Source of the DNA: Streptomyces deccanensis
GTDB lineage: Bacteria > Actinomycetota > Actinomycetes > Streptomycetales > Streptomycetaceae
DNA: 64,000 nucleotides
Assembly (NCBI RefSeq): GCF_022385335.1
Contig: NZ_CP092431.1
Location: 3,100,001-3,164,000 of the forward strand
Direction of reading: 5' to 3'
Position numbers and translations under genes: made by a program. The notes beneath the pieces were generated by a model, which saw nothing but the letters and a program-made list of their open reading frames with translations, searched no databases and had not been told where the DNA came from. Positions within the stretch are counted from its first letter, which is position 1; the number at the start of each line of letters is the position of its first letter. This document shows, piece after piece, positions 24,473-33,314 of this stretch.

Positions 24473-24531
24473 GCGGCGGCCGCGAACATCGAACCGCTCG
24501 GCCCGTGTTTTCGTCCTTGACCGGTGGGAGA

Positions 24532-26337
24532 ATGGCACCGGTCAGGGTGGATGACAGCACGGGAGAGGGAAGTGACGGCGACACCAGCAGAGCCGTACAC
24601 ACCAAGGGTGCCGAGCGCACGACAACCCCAAAGCCGCGCCCCCACCCACCCATCGCCCCCACGCCACCACCACCCCGGCCCGACGCCTCCGCACGCCCAC
24701 CGGCCAACCCGACCACCCGCCCGACACCCGCACCCGAGGCCGACGCCCCCGCGCGCGGGACGGCCGACCGCGCACCACGGACCGGCCTCGCGCCGCACAC
24801 GGCCAACCCCGCGCCGCGAACAGACAGCCCCGCGCCCCTGACGGACGACCCCGCACCCCGCACCGGCGCATCCGCCCCGCAGGCGGCCGACGGCATCCGA
24901 CCGACCGACACCACCCCCAGGACCGACGCCCCCGGGCCACGGACCGGCGGGCCCACAGCCCACGCCCACCGCCCCTCTCCGCAGTCCCCCGTGAGCCGGC
25001 GGGTGCGGCGGCGGGCGGCCGCGCTGGATCGGGCCGTGCTGATCGCTCTTCCCCTCCTCGCCGGTCTCGTGCTGCCCGCGGCGTTCGCCGGGGGCGGGAC
25101 GCGGCGGTGGTTCGGGGGCCGGGCCGAGGGGCAGCGGGCGGAGGCGCAGGCGGCGAAGGACGCGGCGGCGGCCGCGTTCTACGAGCTGGACACCGCGCAG
25201 CGGGATCTGCGGATCTCCATAGAGACGATCACGGCGGTGGACGACTCCCCCGGCGCCCGCCACGCGGCCGACGGCTTCGCGGCACTGGGCCGGCGGATCG
25301 ACGAGGTCAGCCACCAGTACATCAACGCCGTCGACGCCCACGACCTGGACCGCGACGACCTGGAGGCGTCCGCGGCCGCCCGCGCCCGCACCGAGCTGAC
25401 CGCCGCCAAGACGGAGCTGGACCGGGTCAAGCAGGAGCTGGACCGGTTCGCCCAGGGCCTCGGCCCGCTGCTCGGCAAGGCCGAGACCCAACTGGCCCGG
25501 CTGGCCCCGGCCGTGGAGCGCGCCCGGCAGGGACTGCTCGCCGCCTCCAACGCCCTGGACGCCGTACGGGGTTCGGGGCTGAAGGCCGACGATCTCGCCG
25601 CCCGCCTCGCGGCCCTCGCCCCCGAGCTGACCAAGCTCAACCAGGGGGCCGGGCAGCACGGCGTACGGGAGACGCTGGAGCGGGCCGACCGGGTCGTGCG
25701 CGAGGCGGAGGCGGTGCGCGCGGAGGCCGAGCGGCTGCCGGAGAGAGCCGCCGAGATCGACCACCGGCTCGTGTCGCTGCGCACCCGCGCGGAGGCGCTG
25801 GGCACCCGGGCCGAGCAGGTGCCGCAGGTGCTGAGCGAGCTGCGGCGGAGGTTCGTGGCGGCCTGCTGGCAGGACCTCCAGCAGGTGCCGGACCAGGCCG
25901 CGCGGGACGTCGAGCAGGCCCAGCTGAAGCTGCGCGAGGCACGGGCCGCGCGGGACGCCCAGCGGTGGCCGGACGCGACCTCGCTGCTGTCGACGGTGCG
26001 GGCGCTGCTGAACCACACCGACGAGGCGGTCTCGGCCGCCGGGGACCGGTTGCGGCGGCTGAACGCCGTGCAGAAGGACCCCCAGCAGGAGATCGACCGG
26101 ACGCGGTTCGCGATCCGGGACGCGCAGCGGCTGGCCATGGCCGGGCGGTCGACCCCGGATCCGCGGCACGCACGCCCGCTGGACGAGTCCGTGGCACGGC
26201 TGGACCGGGCGATCGCCACGCTGGAGGGCCGGCACCCGGACTACTGGCACTTTTTGACCGAGACCGAGGCCGTGCGGCAGGCCGTGGCGCGGGTCGTGGA
26301 CCAGATCCGCAAGGAGCGCGGCGCGGGCGCGACCTGA
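24532..26337 (+). CDS. coiled-coil membrane protein with Pro-rich N-terminus
   Basis: A 601-residue protein. About 150 residues of Pro/Thr/Ala/Arg-rich low complexity are followed by a membrane segment (VLIALPLLAGLVLPAAFAG, about 170-188) and a long helical region with heptad patterns ([40 protein letters not shown]). The domain resembles septation/TPM-type coiled-coil proteins of streptomycetes, but I cannot name a function. The start is uncertain: GTG at 24571 has a better purine-rich RBS but lies in another frame that dies at 24841, which might mean a frameshift in the repetitive N-terminus. Confidence 0.7.
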   Translation: MAPVRVDDSTGEGSDGDTSRAVHTKGAERTTTPKPRPHPPIAPTPPPPRPDASARPPANPTTRPTPAPEADAPARGTADRAPRTGLAPHTANPAPRTDSPAPLTDDPAPRTGASAPQAADGIRPTDTTPRTDAPGPRTGGPTAHAHRPSPQSPVSRRVRRRAAALDRAVLIALPLLAGLVLPAAFAGGGTRRWFGGRAEGQRAEAQAAKDAAAAAFYELDTAQRDLRISIETITAVDDSPGARHAADGFAALGRRIDEVSHQYINAVDAHDLDRDDLEASAAARARTELTAAKTELDRVKQELDRFAQGLGPLLGKAETQLARLAPAVERARQGLLAASNALDAVRGSGLKADDLAARLAALAPELTKLNQGAGQHGVRETLERADRVVREAEAVRAEAERLPERAAEIDHRLVSLRTRAEALGTRAEQVPQVLSELRRRFVAACWQDLQQVPDQAARDVEQAQLKLREARAARDAQRWPDATSLLSTVRALLNHTDEAVSAAGDRLRRLNAVQKDPQQEIDRTRFAIRDAQRLAMAGRSTPDPRHARPLDESVARLDRAIATLEGRHPDYWHFLTETEAVRQAVARVVDQIRKERGAGAT

Positions 26338-26471
26338 GGACACCCGCCCCCGCCCACCCTGCGACGACCGGGCCCCGGCCCGGGACCGGGGCACTGGGTT
26401 GCCCGGCGGAGCCGCCCGGCGGATGCTGAAGGGGTACGCAGGCCTCCGCGCACGCCCGATGGGAGGCGGAC

Positions 26472-27104
26472 ATGGCCACGCACGCCACGCACACACTGCG
26501 TCCGGGCAAGGGTCGGCACGCGGGTTCCCGGCGGCGGATCAGGATCGACGAGCACCTGCCCGTCGACCACCGCCTCAGCAGGGTCTACCGGATCGGGGCG
26601 GGCCTGATGGGCCTGTTCCTGCTCGTCTTCGGCATCCTGGGGCTCATCGACAAGGTGGGCTGGTTCGACACGAACGGCGACGAGGTCGTGGGGCTGAGCA
26701 CCAACGGCACGCTGAGCGTCCTGTCGATCGCCGTGGGACTGCTGCTGCTCGTCGGCATGGTGATCGGCGGCAACTTCGCCTCCACGCTGAACATGACCCT
26801 GGGCGTCCTGTTCATCCTGAGCGGCTTCGCGAACATGGCCCTGCTGGACACCGACTCGAACTTCCTGGCGTTCCGGATCCAGAACGTCCTGTTCAGCTTT
26901 GTCGTCGGCATCCTGCTGATGACGTTCGGGATGTACGGCAGGGTCGGCACGGCGCTGCCGCACGACAACCCGTACTGGCGGGCCCGCCATCCCGAGGAGG
27001 CGGAGCGCGAGACGCGGCGCAAGGCCGGTGCGGGGATGGCGAAGCTGGAACGCGCCGACGCCCTCCCCGAGTCCGGGACGGACGACGGGAAGGGCGCCGG
27101 CTGA
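26472..27104 (+). CDS. DUF4383 membrane protein
   Basis: A 210-residue four-helix membrane protein of the DUF4383 family: VYRIGAGLMGLFLLVFGILG, LSIAVGLLLLVGMVIGG, MTLGVLFILSGFANMAL, and VLFSFVVGILLMTFGMYGR. The loop DNPYWRARHPEEAERE and an acidic/basic C-terminal tail are cytoplasmic. Function unknown; many actinobacteria carry several copies. GGGAGGCGGAC precedes the ATG. It converges on the amidase gene with an 18-bp gap. Confidence 0.88.
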   Translation: MATHATHTLRPGKGRHAGSRRRIRIDEHLPVDHRLSRVYRIGAGLMGLFLLVFGILGLIDKVGWFDTNGDEVVGLSTNGTLSVLSIAVGLLLLVGMVIGGNFASTLNMTLGVLFILSGFANMALLDTDSNFLAFRIQNVLFSFVVGILLMTFGMYGRVGTALPHDNPYWRARHPEEAERETRRKAGAGMAKLERADALPESGTDDGKGAG

Positions 27105-27123
27105 GGCACCGTGAGGGCTGGGC

Positions 27124-28266
27124 TCAGGTGCGGTACGCGAAGTAGTTCGCGGTCGGGTACGAGGCGATGATGCTCGCGACCGAACGGCGGTAGGTGTCCG
27201 CGTCGTGGTACGTCAGGTACGGGACACCGCTGGCGCTGCGGTAGGTCGTCATCATGGAGTGGTCCTTGGACCCGTCCTTGTTGAAGTCGACCTGGAGCAC
27301 GTCGCCGATGTCCATCTGGTAGACGTTCGCGAGCGCGGTGGTCCGCTTGGCGGTCTGGGTGAACCAGGACCACTCGTTGACGCCGATCCACGCGTCGGCG
27401 GTGCCGTTGGAGGCGTAGTACCAGGTGTCGTACTCCTCCGGCGTGACCGTGGAGATCTGCTTCCAGCCGCCCGCCAGGAGGCCCTGGCTGAGGTAGTTGG
27501 TGCAGTCGCCGCCGGCCGCGTTGTACTTGCGGTACGCCGGGTTGTAGTTCTTCCAGTACTTCTCGGTGTACGTGGCCATCGCCCTGTAGTCGTAGGCGCC
27601 GCCCGTGAGCGTCTTCGGCTTGGGGGCCGGGTTGGGCGTAGTGGCCGCCTTGGGGGCCTGGATGATGGCCATCGGCGTACGGCTGAGCTTGCTGTCCGCG
27701 GGGGCGGCGACGGGCTCGTTGATCCGCGGGGCGCCGCCGTCGGTGGAGCGCATCGCGGTCAGCTGCCAGGTGCCGTTCGCCTGGGCGGTGAAGGTGAGCA
27801 CGTGGTGCGCGTCGAAGCCCGTCGAGGCGGGTTCGTCGCCGCGTATCTTCTTGTACTTCAGGGTCGTGGTCTCGGTGACCTGGACCGTGGCCTTCTTGCC
27901 CTTGACCTTGGCGCCGTCGACGGTGACCTTCGTGTCGGCCGAGGTGTAGGCCTCACCCAGCGACGCCAGACGGGACTTGGTGCCCTTCAGGGCGGACAGC
28001 TTGCCGTCCTCGGCCTTCTTCTGGCCGGCGGACAGCTGCACACCGCCGGTGGGCTTCAGCGACTTGCGCGCGGCCTTGCTGCCGAGCAGCACGGCCGTAC
28101 GGTCGGTGAGCACGTTGTCCGCGACGCGCCCGAAGGCGTCCTTGGTCGCCTTCGTGACCTTGGGGGTCGACGCGGCGGCGTTCGCCGCGGCGACGGGCAG
28201 CAGGGCGGAGGCCACGACGGCCGCCGCGAGGGTCGAGCCTGCGAGGCTCAACGTCCTTGATCTCAC
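27124..28266 (-). CDS. secreted amidase-domain protein
   Basis: A 380-residue exported protein with a Sec signal (about 1-30, ending AAANAAA). An N-terminal alpha/beta region (about 35-190) is followed by a Pro/Lys linker and a C-terminal Amidase_6 (NlpC/P60-like) domain: YNPAYRKYNAAGGDCTNYLSQ (catalytic Cys), DIGDVLQVDF and DHSMMTTYR (catalytic His). Such enzymes are expected to cut peptide or amide bonds outside the cell, possibly in wall peptides. GTG at 28266 is chosen because AAGGAG stands 7 nt before it and the signal peptide starts there. Confidence 0.85.
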   Translation of the reverse strand: MRSRTLSLAGSTLAAAVVASALLPVAAANAAASTPKVTKATKDAFGRVADNVLTDRTAVLLGSKAARKSLKPTGGVQLSAGQKKAEDGKLSALKGTKSRLASLGEAYTSADTKVTVDGAKVKGKKATVQVTETTTLKYKKIRGDEPASTGFDAHHVLTFTAQANGTWQLTAMRSTDGGAPRINEPVAAPADSKLSRTPMAIIQAPKAATTPNPAPKPKTLTGGAYDYRAMATYTEKYWKNYNPAYRKYNAAGGDCTNYLSQGLLAGGWKQISTVTPEEYDTWYYASNGTADAWIGVNEWSWFTQTAKRTTALANVYQMDIGDVLQVDFNKDGSKDHSMMTTYRSASGVPYLTYHDADTYRRSVASIIASYPTANYFAYRT

Positions 28267-28381
28267 TGGGAATCTCCTTGACCCCGAGTTGGTCGTACCC
28301 GGGAGCGAATCTTTACATGACCTCCTCAAGGCAAGTGAGGTCGGGGGGTGTAACAAGTGAGCAACATGGGTATCTGTGGGG

Positions 28382-29668
28382 CTATTTCACGACCGATGCC
28401 CAATCGGCCGGGGCCTGGGCGGGGTCGAGGCCGCGCAGGTTCGCCAGGGTCTCCGGCGACTGGACGTCCATCCAGTCGGCGAGTTCGTCGAAGGACACGC
28501 ACTTGACGTCCTTCTTCACGCACACGGTCTTGATGATTTCGTCGACGGCGTTCATGTAGATGCCGCCGTTCCACTGCTCGAAGTGGTTGCCGATGAGCAG
28601 GGGCGCCCGGCTGCCGTAGTACACGCGGTTGAAGCCCGCCATGTAGGTGTCGATGGTCTCCTGCTGCCAGGTCGGGTACATGGCCGGATCACCGTCGGTC
28701 TGCCCGTTGGTCTGGTTGTAGAGAAAGTTGAAGTCCATCGACAGGGCCTGGTAGTCGTCGTTGTACGGCAGCATCTGGAGCGGGAAGTCCCAGATGCCGT
28801 TCTTCTTGCTCGGCCACACCTGGAAGGCGCCCGGGGAGCTGGCGTCGTAGCGGTAGCCGAAGTCCTTGACGGCCTTCAGGAGGTTGTTCTGGCCTTCCAG
28901 ACAGGGCGCCCGGCCGCCCTTGACGGCGTCGACGGTGAAGGGCAGCGGGTCGAGGTCGGTGGCGCCGGTGTTGGTCTTCCAGTTGGCGAGGAAGGAGTTG
29001 AACTCCTTGATCTCCTGCTTCCACTCCGCGACGCTCCAGTCCTTGCCGCCCTTGTCCCCGCAGAAGTGGCCGTTGAAGTGGGTGCCTATCTCGTTGCCCT
29101 CCTTCCACGCCTCGCCGAGCTCCGCCAGGGTGGTGCGGATGTGTTCGTCGGTGGGGTAGCTGATCGCGGCGGCGCCCTTGTCGTGCTGCGGCGGGTCGTA
29201 GAGGTCCCGCTTCGCCTTGGGCAGCAGATAGATGCCGGTGAGGAAGAACGTCATGTGGGCGTCGTACTTCTTCGCCATCTGCCGGTAGTGCTCGAAGAGG
29301 TTGTCGTCGCCCGCCAGCGCGCCGTCCCAGGAGAAGACGACGAACTGCGGTGGCTTCTCGCCCTTCTTGAGCCGCACGGGCTTCAACCGGCCCTTCTGCG
29401 GGCCCGTGTAGGAGGTGGAGCCGTCACCGATGATCTTCGTCTTGCCGTCCCAGACGGGTTCCTTCTTCGTGGCCCCCTTGTCGCTGCCGCTGCCGGCCGA
29501 CGAAGCGGTCGGCGCGGTGTCGGCCGACCGGTTCAGCACCAGATAGCCGCCGACCAGGGAGGCCACCACGAGGAGCGCGGCCACCGTCAGGAACTGCGGG
29601 CGGGTGGTGCGGCGCGGCGGGCGCGCCTTGCGACGGCGGCCCTTGTGCGGCTTGCTGCCAGACTTCAT
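28382..29668 (-). CDS. membrane-anchored polysaccharide deacetylase-like protein
   Basis: A 428-residue protein: a very basic N-terminus (about 1-25), one membrane segment (FLTVAALLVVASLVGGYLVL), a linker, then an extracellular NodB-like fold. The metal-binding Asp lies in VFSWDGALAGDDN and the HxxxH pair in GTHFNGHF; further on are YDASSPGAFQVW and PLLIGNHFEQW. This is the variant (DUF2334-like) form of carbohydrate esterase family 4, which trims N-acetyl groups from wall sugars. It begins 47 bp after the PBP gene on the same strand, so both likely act together on peptidoglycan. Confidence 0.85.
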   Translation of the reverse strand: MKSGSKPHKGRRRKARPPRRTTRPQFLTVAALLVVASLVGGYLVLNRSADTAPTASSAGSGSDKGATKKEPVWDGKTKIIGDGSTSYTGPQKGRLKPVRLKKGEKPPQFVVFSWDGALAGDDNLFEHYRQMAKKYDAHMTFFLTGIYLLPKAKRDLYDPPQHDKGAAAISYPTDEHIRTTLAELGEAWKEGNEIGTHFNGHFCGDKGGKDWSVAEWKQEIKEFNSFLANWKTNTGATDLDPLPFTVDAVKGGRAPCLEGQNNLLKAVKDFGYRYDASSPGAFQVWPSKKNGIWDFPLQMLPYNDDYQALSMDFNFLYNQTNGQTDGDPAMYPTWQQETIDTYMAGFNRVYYGSRAPLLIGNHFEQWNGGIYMNAVDEIIKTVCVKKDVKCVSFDELADWMDVQSPETLANLRGLDPAQAPADWASVVK

Positions 29669-29715
29669 GTACGGCTCATTCTGCGAGGGTGGCGGGTGCG
29701 GGTGCTCATCGGTGG

Positions 29716-31866
29716 TCAGCCGATCCTCATCGCACTGGACCAGATGTCGTAGGGGACCCCGGCATGGGGTGTTCCGGCGATCCCGTCGAGCGGCAGCGGC
29801 TCCAGGCTCTTGGCCAGGTCGATGCGGTAGACGACGACGGCGGTCGACACGTCGTCGGCCGTTCCGACGTACCAGGCGGCCTTGTCGTCCTGGGTGGTCC
29901 CGCCCTTGGCGGCCACCTCGTAGGAGGCGGCACCGGGCGAGGTGGGGTGGGCGTTGCGGTAGGCGTCGGTGAGCGCGGAGGTGACCTCGGCGGCCACCTT
30001 TCCGCTCATCGCGCGCTGCGGCTTCGGGGTGTCCAGGGGGACCTTGGACCCGTTGTGGGTCACCTTCCGCACGGAGTACGGCTCGGTGTGCTTGCCGAGG
30101 GCGGCGAAGGTGCTGTAGCCGCTGGCCATCCGGATCGCGCTGGGCGTGGCGCTGCCCACGGAGAGCGCCGGCACCTGTGCGCCGAAGCTGGAGCGGAGCA
30201 GTCCGGCCGCCTCGGCGGTGCCGCGCACCTTGGCCAGGCCGGTGTCCATGCCGAGCTGCATGAACGGGGTGTTCACCGAGCGGGCGAGCGCGTCGTGCAG
30301 GGTGATCGGGCCCCAGGACTTCTTGTCGTCGTTGTGGGCGAAGACCCGGTCGCCGTCCCGGTCCCAGTAGGGCCCCTCGGGGGTGGTCACGGGTACGGCG
30401 TCGTTCCCGTCGTACACCGTCTGCGGGGTGACAGGTGTCGCCTCGCCGCCCCGTTCCTTGACGACACCGTGTTCCAGCCCGGCCGCGTAGACGAAGGGCA
30501 GGAAGGCCGAGCCGGCCGGGACGGTGGTCGCGTTCGACTCGTTGAAGCCCTGTCTGCGGTGGTCGGGGCCGCCGTAGACGGCGAGGATCCGCCCGTCGGC
30601 GCCGACGGAGGAGGCCCCGATGTGCGCGGTCCTCGCCTTCTTCGGGTGGTCCTTCCGCACGTCCTTGCGCGCCGCGGTGACGGCGTCGGTCAGCTCGTCC
30701 TGCCGGTCCTTGTCGAACGTCGTGTAGATCTGGTAGCCGCCCCGGTCGAACTCCTGGTCGGTGAGGTTCGCCGCCTTCTTCGCGTACTGGGAGGCGAGCT
30801 GCACCAGGTAGTCGCTCTGCTTGCCGGTGTCGTACTGGTTCGCCTGTTCGATCGGCTCGGGGAACTTCGTGTACGTGGCGCGCTCGGCCTTGGACAGCTT
30901 CCCGATGTCGACCATCCGGTCCAGGATCCACTCCCAGCGCTCGACCGCCCGCTCCCGGTTGGCCTTGCTCAGGGTGGGGTCGTAGAGGCCCGCGCCCTTG
31001 AGGAGGGAGGCGAGGACGGCGGCCTCGCTGACGTTCAGTTCGCTGACGTCCTTGCCGTAGTACGCCTGGGAGGCCCGCTGGATGCCGTAGGTGCCACGGC
31101 CGAACCAGCTGGTGTTGAGGTAGCCCTCCAGGATCTCGTCCTTGCTCATCTGGTTGTCGAGCTTGAGGGCGAGCAGCGCCTCGTCGAACTTGCGGCCGAG
31201 CGAGCGGTCCTGGGTCAGATAGACGTTCTTGACGTACTGCTGGGTGATGGTCGAGCCGCCCTGGGTGTCCCCCTCGCCGACGGTGCGCACCAGCGCGCGG
31301 GTGATGCCGCTCACGGAGATGCCGGGGTCGGAGTAGAAGCTCGCGTTCTCCGCCGCGAGGACCGCCCAGCGCACGTCCTCGGGGACGTCCTTCAGGGGCA
31401 TCGCCTGGCGCCGCACCCAGCCGGTCCGGGCCATGGGGGAGCCGTCGGACCAGAAGTACACGTTGTCCTGCTGGGTGGCGAAGGTGTTGAGGTCCTCCGG
31501 GATGTCCGTGGCGGCGTACGCCACGGACAGGAACATGCCGCTGACGCCCACGGCGAGCCCCGCGGCCCCCAGCGACTGCCGCCAGGACGGCACCCAGCGG
31601 CGCCAGTCGGCGCGGCCCGGACGGGGGTACTGCGGGCGCATACGGCGGGCGAAGGGGGCGAACGGGGCCAGTCGCGCGCCGGCGACGGCGGTGAACCTGG
31701 CCAGAACGGACGGCCTGGGCGCCTTGCGTCTGCCGCGCTTCCCTGATGCCGGCTGCTCCTGCGGGAGGTCGAACGTGCCCGGCTCCAGCACCCGCAGCTG
31801 CATGGTCTCGTCCGCCGGGGCCGGCGGGAGCTTCAGCTGCATGGTGAGGTCGGACTCCTCGGGCAT
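29716..31866 (-). CDS. class A penicillin-binding protein with degenerate transpeptidase
   Basis: A 716-residue type II membrane protein (segment about 99-119). The GT51 domain looks active: AAENASFYSD with Glu173, GGSTITQQYVKN, RKFDEALLALKLDNQMSK and ILEGYLNTSWFGRGTYGI. In the transpeptidase domain the SxxK box reads GSAFLPF (Ser453, but Leu at 456 in place of Lys), SxN is SVN (530-532), and the KTG box reads KGGTT (654-658). Loss of the SxxK lysine should prevent acylation. It may thus polymerise glycan without cross-linking. GGGGGAGGGG before ATG 31866 decides the start; the frame is open to 31968. It heads an operon with the deacetylase. Confidence 0.88.
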   Translation of the reverse strand: MPEESDLTMQLKLPPAPADETMQLRVLEPGTFDLPQEQPASGKRGRRKAPRPSVLARFTAVAGARLAPFAPFARRMRPQYPRPGRADWRRWVPSWRQSLGAAGLAVGVSGMFLSVAYAATDIPEDLNTFATQQDNVYFWSDGSPMARTGWVRRQAMPLKDVPEDVRWAVLAAENASFYSDPGISVSGITRALVRTVGEGDTQGGSTITQQYVKNVYLTQDRSLGRKFDEALLALKLDNQMSKDEILEGYLNTSWFGRGTYGIQRASQAYYGKDVSELNVSEAAVLASLLKGAGLYDPTLSKANRERAVERWEWILDRMVDIGKLSKAERATYTKFPEPIEQANQYDTGKQSDYLVQLASQYAKKAANLTDQEFDRGGYQIYTTFDKDRQDELTDAVTAARKDVRKDHPKKARTAHIGASSVGADGRILAVYGGPDHRRQGFNESNATTVPAGSAFLPFVYAAGLEHGVVKERGGEATPVTPQTVYDGNDAVPVTTPEGPYWDRDGDRVFAHNDDKKSWGPITLHDALARSVNTPFMQLGMDTGLAKVRGTAEAAGLLRSSFGAQVPALSVGSATPSAIRMASGYSTFAALGKHTEPYSVRKVTHNGSKVPLDTPKPQRAMSGKVAAEVTSALTDAYRNAHPTSPGAASYEVAAKGGTTQDDKAAWYVGTADDVSTAVVVYRIDLAKSLEPLPLDGIAGTPHAGVPYDIWSSAMRIG

Positions 31867-32266
31867 CCCCTCCCCCTGCCCCTTCCCCTTCCCCCGGCTA
31901 CCCACGGCGGGCTCCCCGGCACGGACGGCCCGAGCGATGCGCAGCAACGATTCGGCGGTGCGCGGCAACCTTTCGCCCGCGCACGGCGACTATGCGACCG
32001 GGACACGTGTCTCCCGATCGACAAAGGACAGCGGTCATTACTGTCCCCCCTCCCCACTTGGCATCGCCGCGCGGATGGTCACTGCCGCCACACCCGCGAC
32101 AGTGAGCCCCCTGTTCCCCCGACCTTCCGGTCTCCACACAGCGACCACAAATTATCAGTCACTTTCACAACTGCTTCTGTCAGGAGCGTGAAAATTTGGC
32201 CAGTGTGACCGACCAGGCAAAACGCGGCGCTCTTGCCGCCCCCCGGACGCCGGTTAGCCTGACCCC
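31867..32266. other. 400-bp divergent intergenic region
   Basis: No gene is seen. The left part is purine-rich on the minus strand before the PBP start. A near-perfect palindrome GGGACACGTGTCTCCC lies near 32001-32016 and a TTTCAC...GTGAAA pair near 32161-32192. The FmdB promoter ends the region. Confidence 0.55.
32233..32260 (+). promoter_or_regulatory. leaderless-type promoter of FmdB gene
   Basis: TTGCCG (32233-32238) and TAGCCT (32255-32260) are 16 bp apart, and the -10 box ends 6 bp before the ATG at 32267, so the mRNA probably begins at the start codon. Confidence 0.5.
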
Positions 32267-32488
32267 ATGCCTCGCTACGAATACCGCTGCCGGACCTGCG
32301 GCGACACCTTCGAACTGAGCCGTCCCATGGCCGAGTCCTCCGCCCCCGCGGACTGCCCCGGGGGTCACTCCGACACGGTCAAACTTCTGTCGACGGTAGC
32401 CGTCGGAGGTACGGCCGCCGCATCCGCCCCTGCGCCCCGGGCGGGCGGCGGTGGTGGCGGGTGCTGCGGTGGCGGCTGCTGCGGTTGA
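32267..32488 (+). CDS. FmdB-family zinc-ribbon protein
   Basis: A 73-residue protein with the FmdB/CxxC_CxxC_SSSS regulatory-domain ribbon: MPRYEYRCRTCGDTFEL, then a second, altered half CPGGHSDTVKLLSTVAVGG. The tail is GGGGGGCCGGGCCG, two CC pairs in a glycine run that could bind metal. The second knuckle has Cys and His with unusual spacing (CPGGH). The family is linked to formamidase operons by name only; function here is unknown. Confidence 0.85.
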   Translation: MPRYEYRCRTCGDTFELSRPMAESSAPADCPGGHSDTVKLLSTVAVGGTAAASAPAPRAGGGGGGCCGGGCCG

Positions 32489-32565
32489 TCAACACACTTC
32501 GATCAACGGACTCCGACGCCCGACCGTTCAGGCTGCCTTCAGCTTCGTTCGCCTAGCGTGCGCCC

Positions 32566-33294
32566 ATGACAGCCATGCAAGCGGAGTCCATGAGCGGCGC
32601 GCCCCTGTGGATCATCGGTCTGATGGATCTGCTGGGGGCGCCGGGCGCGGGCATCGCCGTAGCGCTGGAGAACCTCTTCCCGCCGATCCCCAGCGAGGTC
32701 ATCCTCCCCCTCGCCGGCTTCGCCGCGAGCACCGGCCAGATGAACCTCTTCGCCGCCCTGCTGTGGACCACCGCGGGCTCGGTCGTCGGCGCCCTCGCCC
32801 TCTACGGCGTCGGCGCCCTCCTCGGCCGCGACCGCACGGTCGCCATCGCCGCGAAGCTGCCCCTGGTCAAGGTCTCGGACATCGAGAAGACGGAGGCCTG
32901 GTTCCTCAAGCACGGCACCAAGGCGATCTTCTTCGGCCGCATGATCCCCGTTTTCCGCAGCCTCATCTCGGTCCCGGCCGGCGTGGAACGCATGCCCCTG
33001 CCCGTCTTCACCCTCCTCACCACCCTGGGCAGCGCCCTCTGGAACACGGCCTTCGTCCTGGCCGGCTACTTCCTGGGCGCCAACTGGACGGAGGTCACCG
33101 CGATCGTCTCGACGTACTCGAAGATCGTCCTGACAGGCGCGGCCCTGGCGCTCCTGGCCTTCATCCTGGTCCGCTTCCTGAGGAGGTCCAGCTCCAAAGG
33201 GGCGCGGGGCGCTGACATATGCGGCTCCGCCGCGCGGGCGCGACAAGCCACGACGAACCCGCAGCCCGAAACGCACCGCACCCCCACCCCCTGA
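32566..33294 (+). CDS. DedA family membrane protein
   Basis: A 242-residue DedA protein. Diagnostic segments are ENLFPPIPSEVILPLAGF (re-entrant loop with conserved Glu), FFGRMIPVFRSLISVPAG (the F-x-R-x-x-P-x-x-R motif), and a C-terminal hairpin LGSALWNTAFVLAGYFLG. DedA proteins recycle undecaprenyl phosphate or phospholipids across the membrane. The last ~40 residues (SSSKGARGADICGSAARARQ and on) are encoded by a dispersed repeat rather than by family sequence. The gene ends 20 bp from the convergent HAD gene. ATG at 32590 is an alternative start. Confidence 0.88.
   Translation: MTAMQAESMSGAPLWIIGLMDLLGAPGAGIAVALENLFPPIPSEVILPLAGFAASTGQMNLFAALLWTTAGSVVGALALYGVGALLGRDRTVAIAAKLPLVKVSDIEKTEAWFLKHGTKAIFFGRMIPVFRSLISVPAGVERMPLPVFTLLTTLGSALWNTAFVLAGYFLGANWTEVTAIVSTYSKIVLTGAALALLAFILVRFLRRSSSKGARGADICGSAARARQATTNPQPETHRTPTP
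33199..33255 (+). repeat. dispersed repeat, long variant, copy 3
   Basis: GGGGCGCGGGGC, then GCTGACATATGCGG, CTCCGCCGCGCGGGCGCGACA and AGCCACGACG. It keeps the ends of the short repeat but replaces GAACTGC with a 32-nt hairpin segment (GCGGCTCCGCCGC). It is translated as the tail of the DedA protein. The copy at 61799 has the same insert. Confidence 0.8.
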
Positions 33295-33314
33295 CCGGCA
33301 CAGTCCCCGGCAGG

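Noticed and set aside
23542..26496. A 984-codon minus-strand open frame
   Set aside because: It covers the lipoprotein and coiled-coil genes in antisense and has shadow composition with no signature and no RBS.
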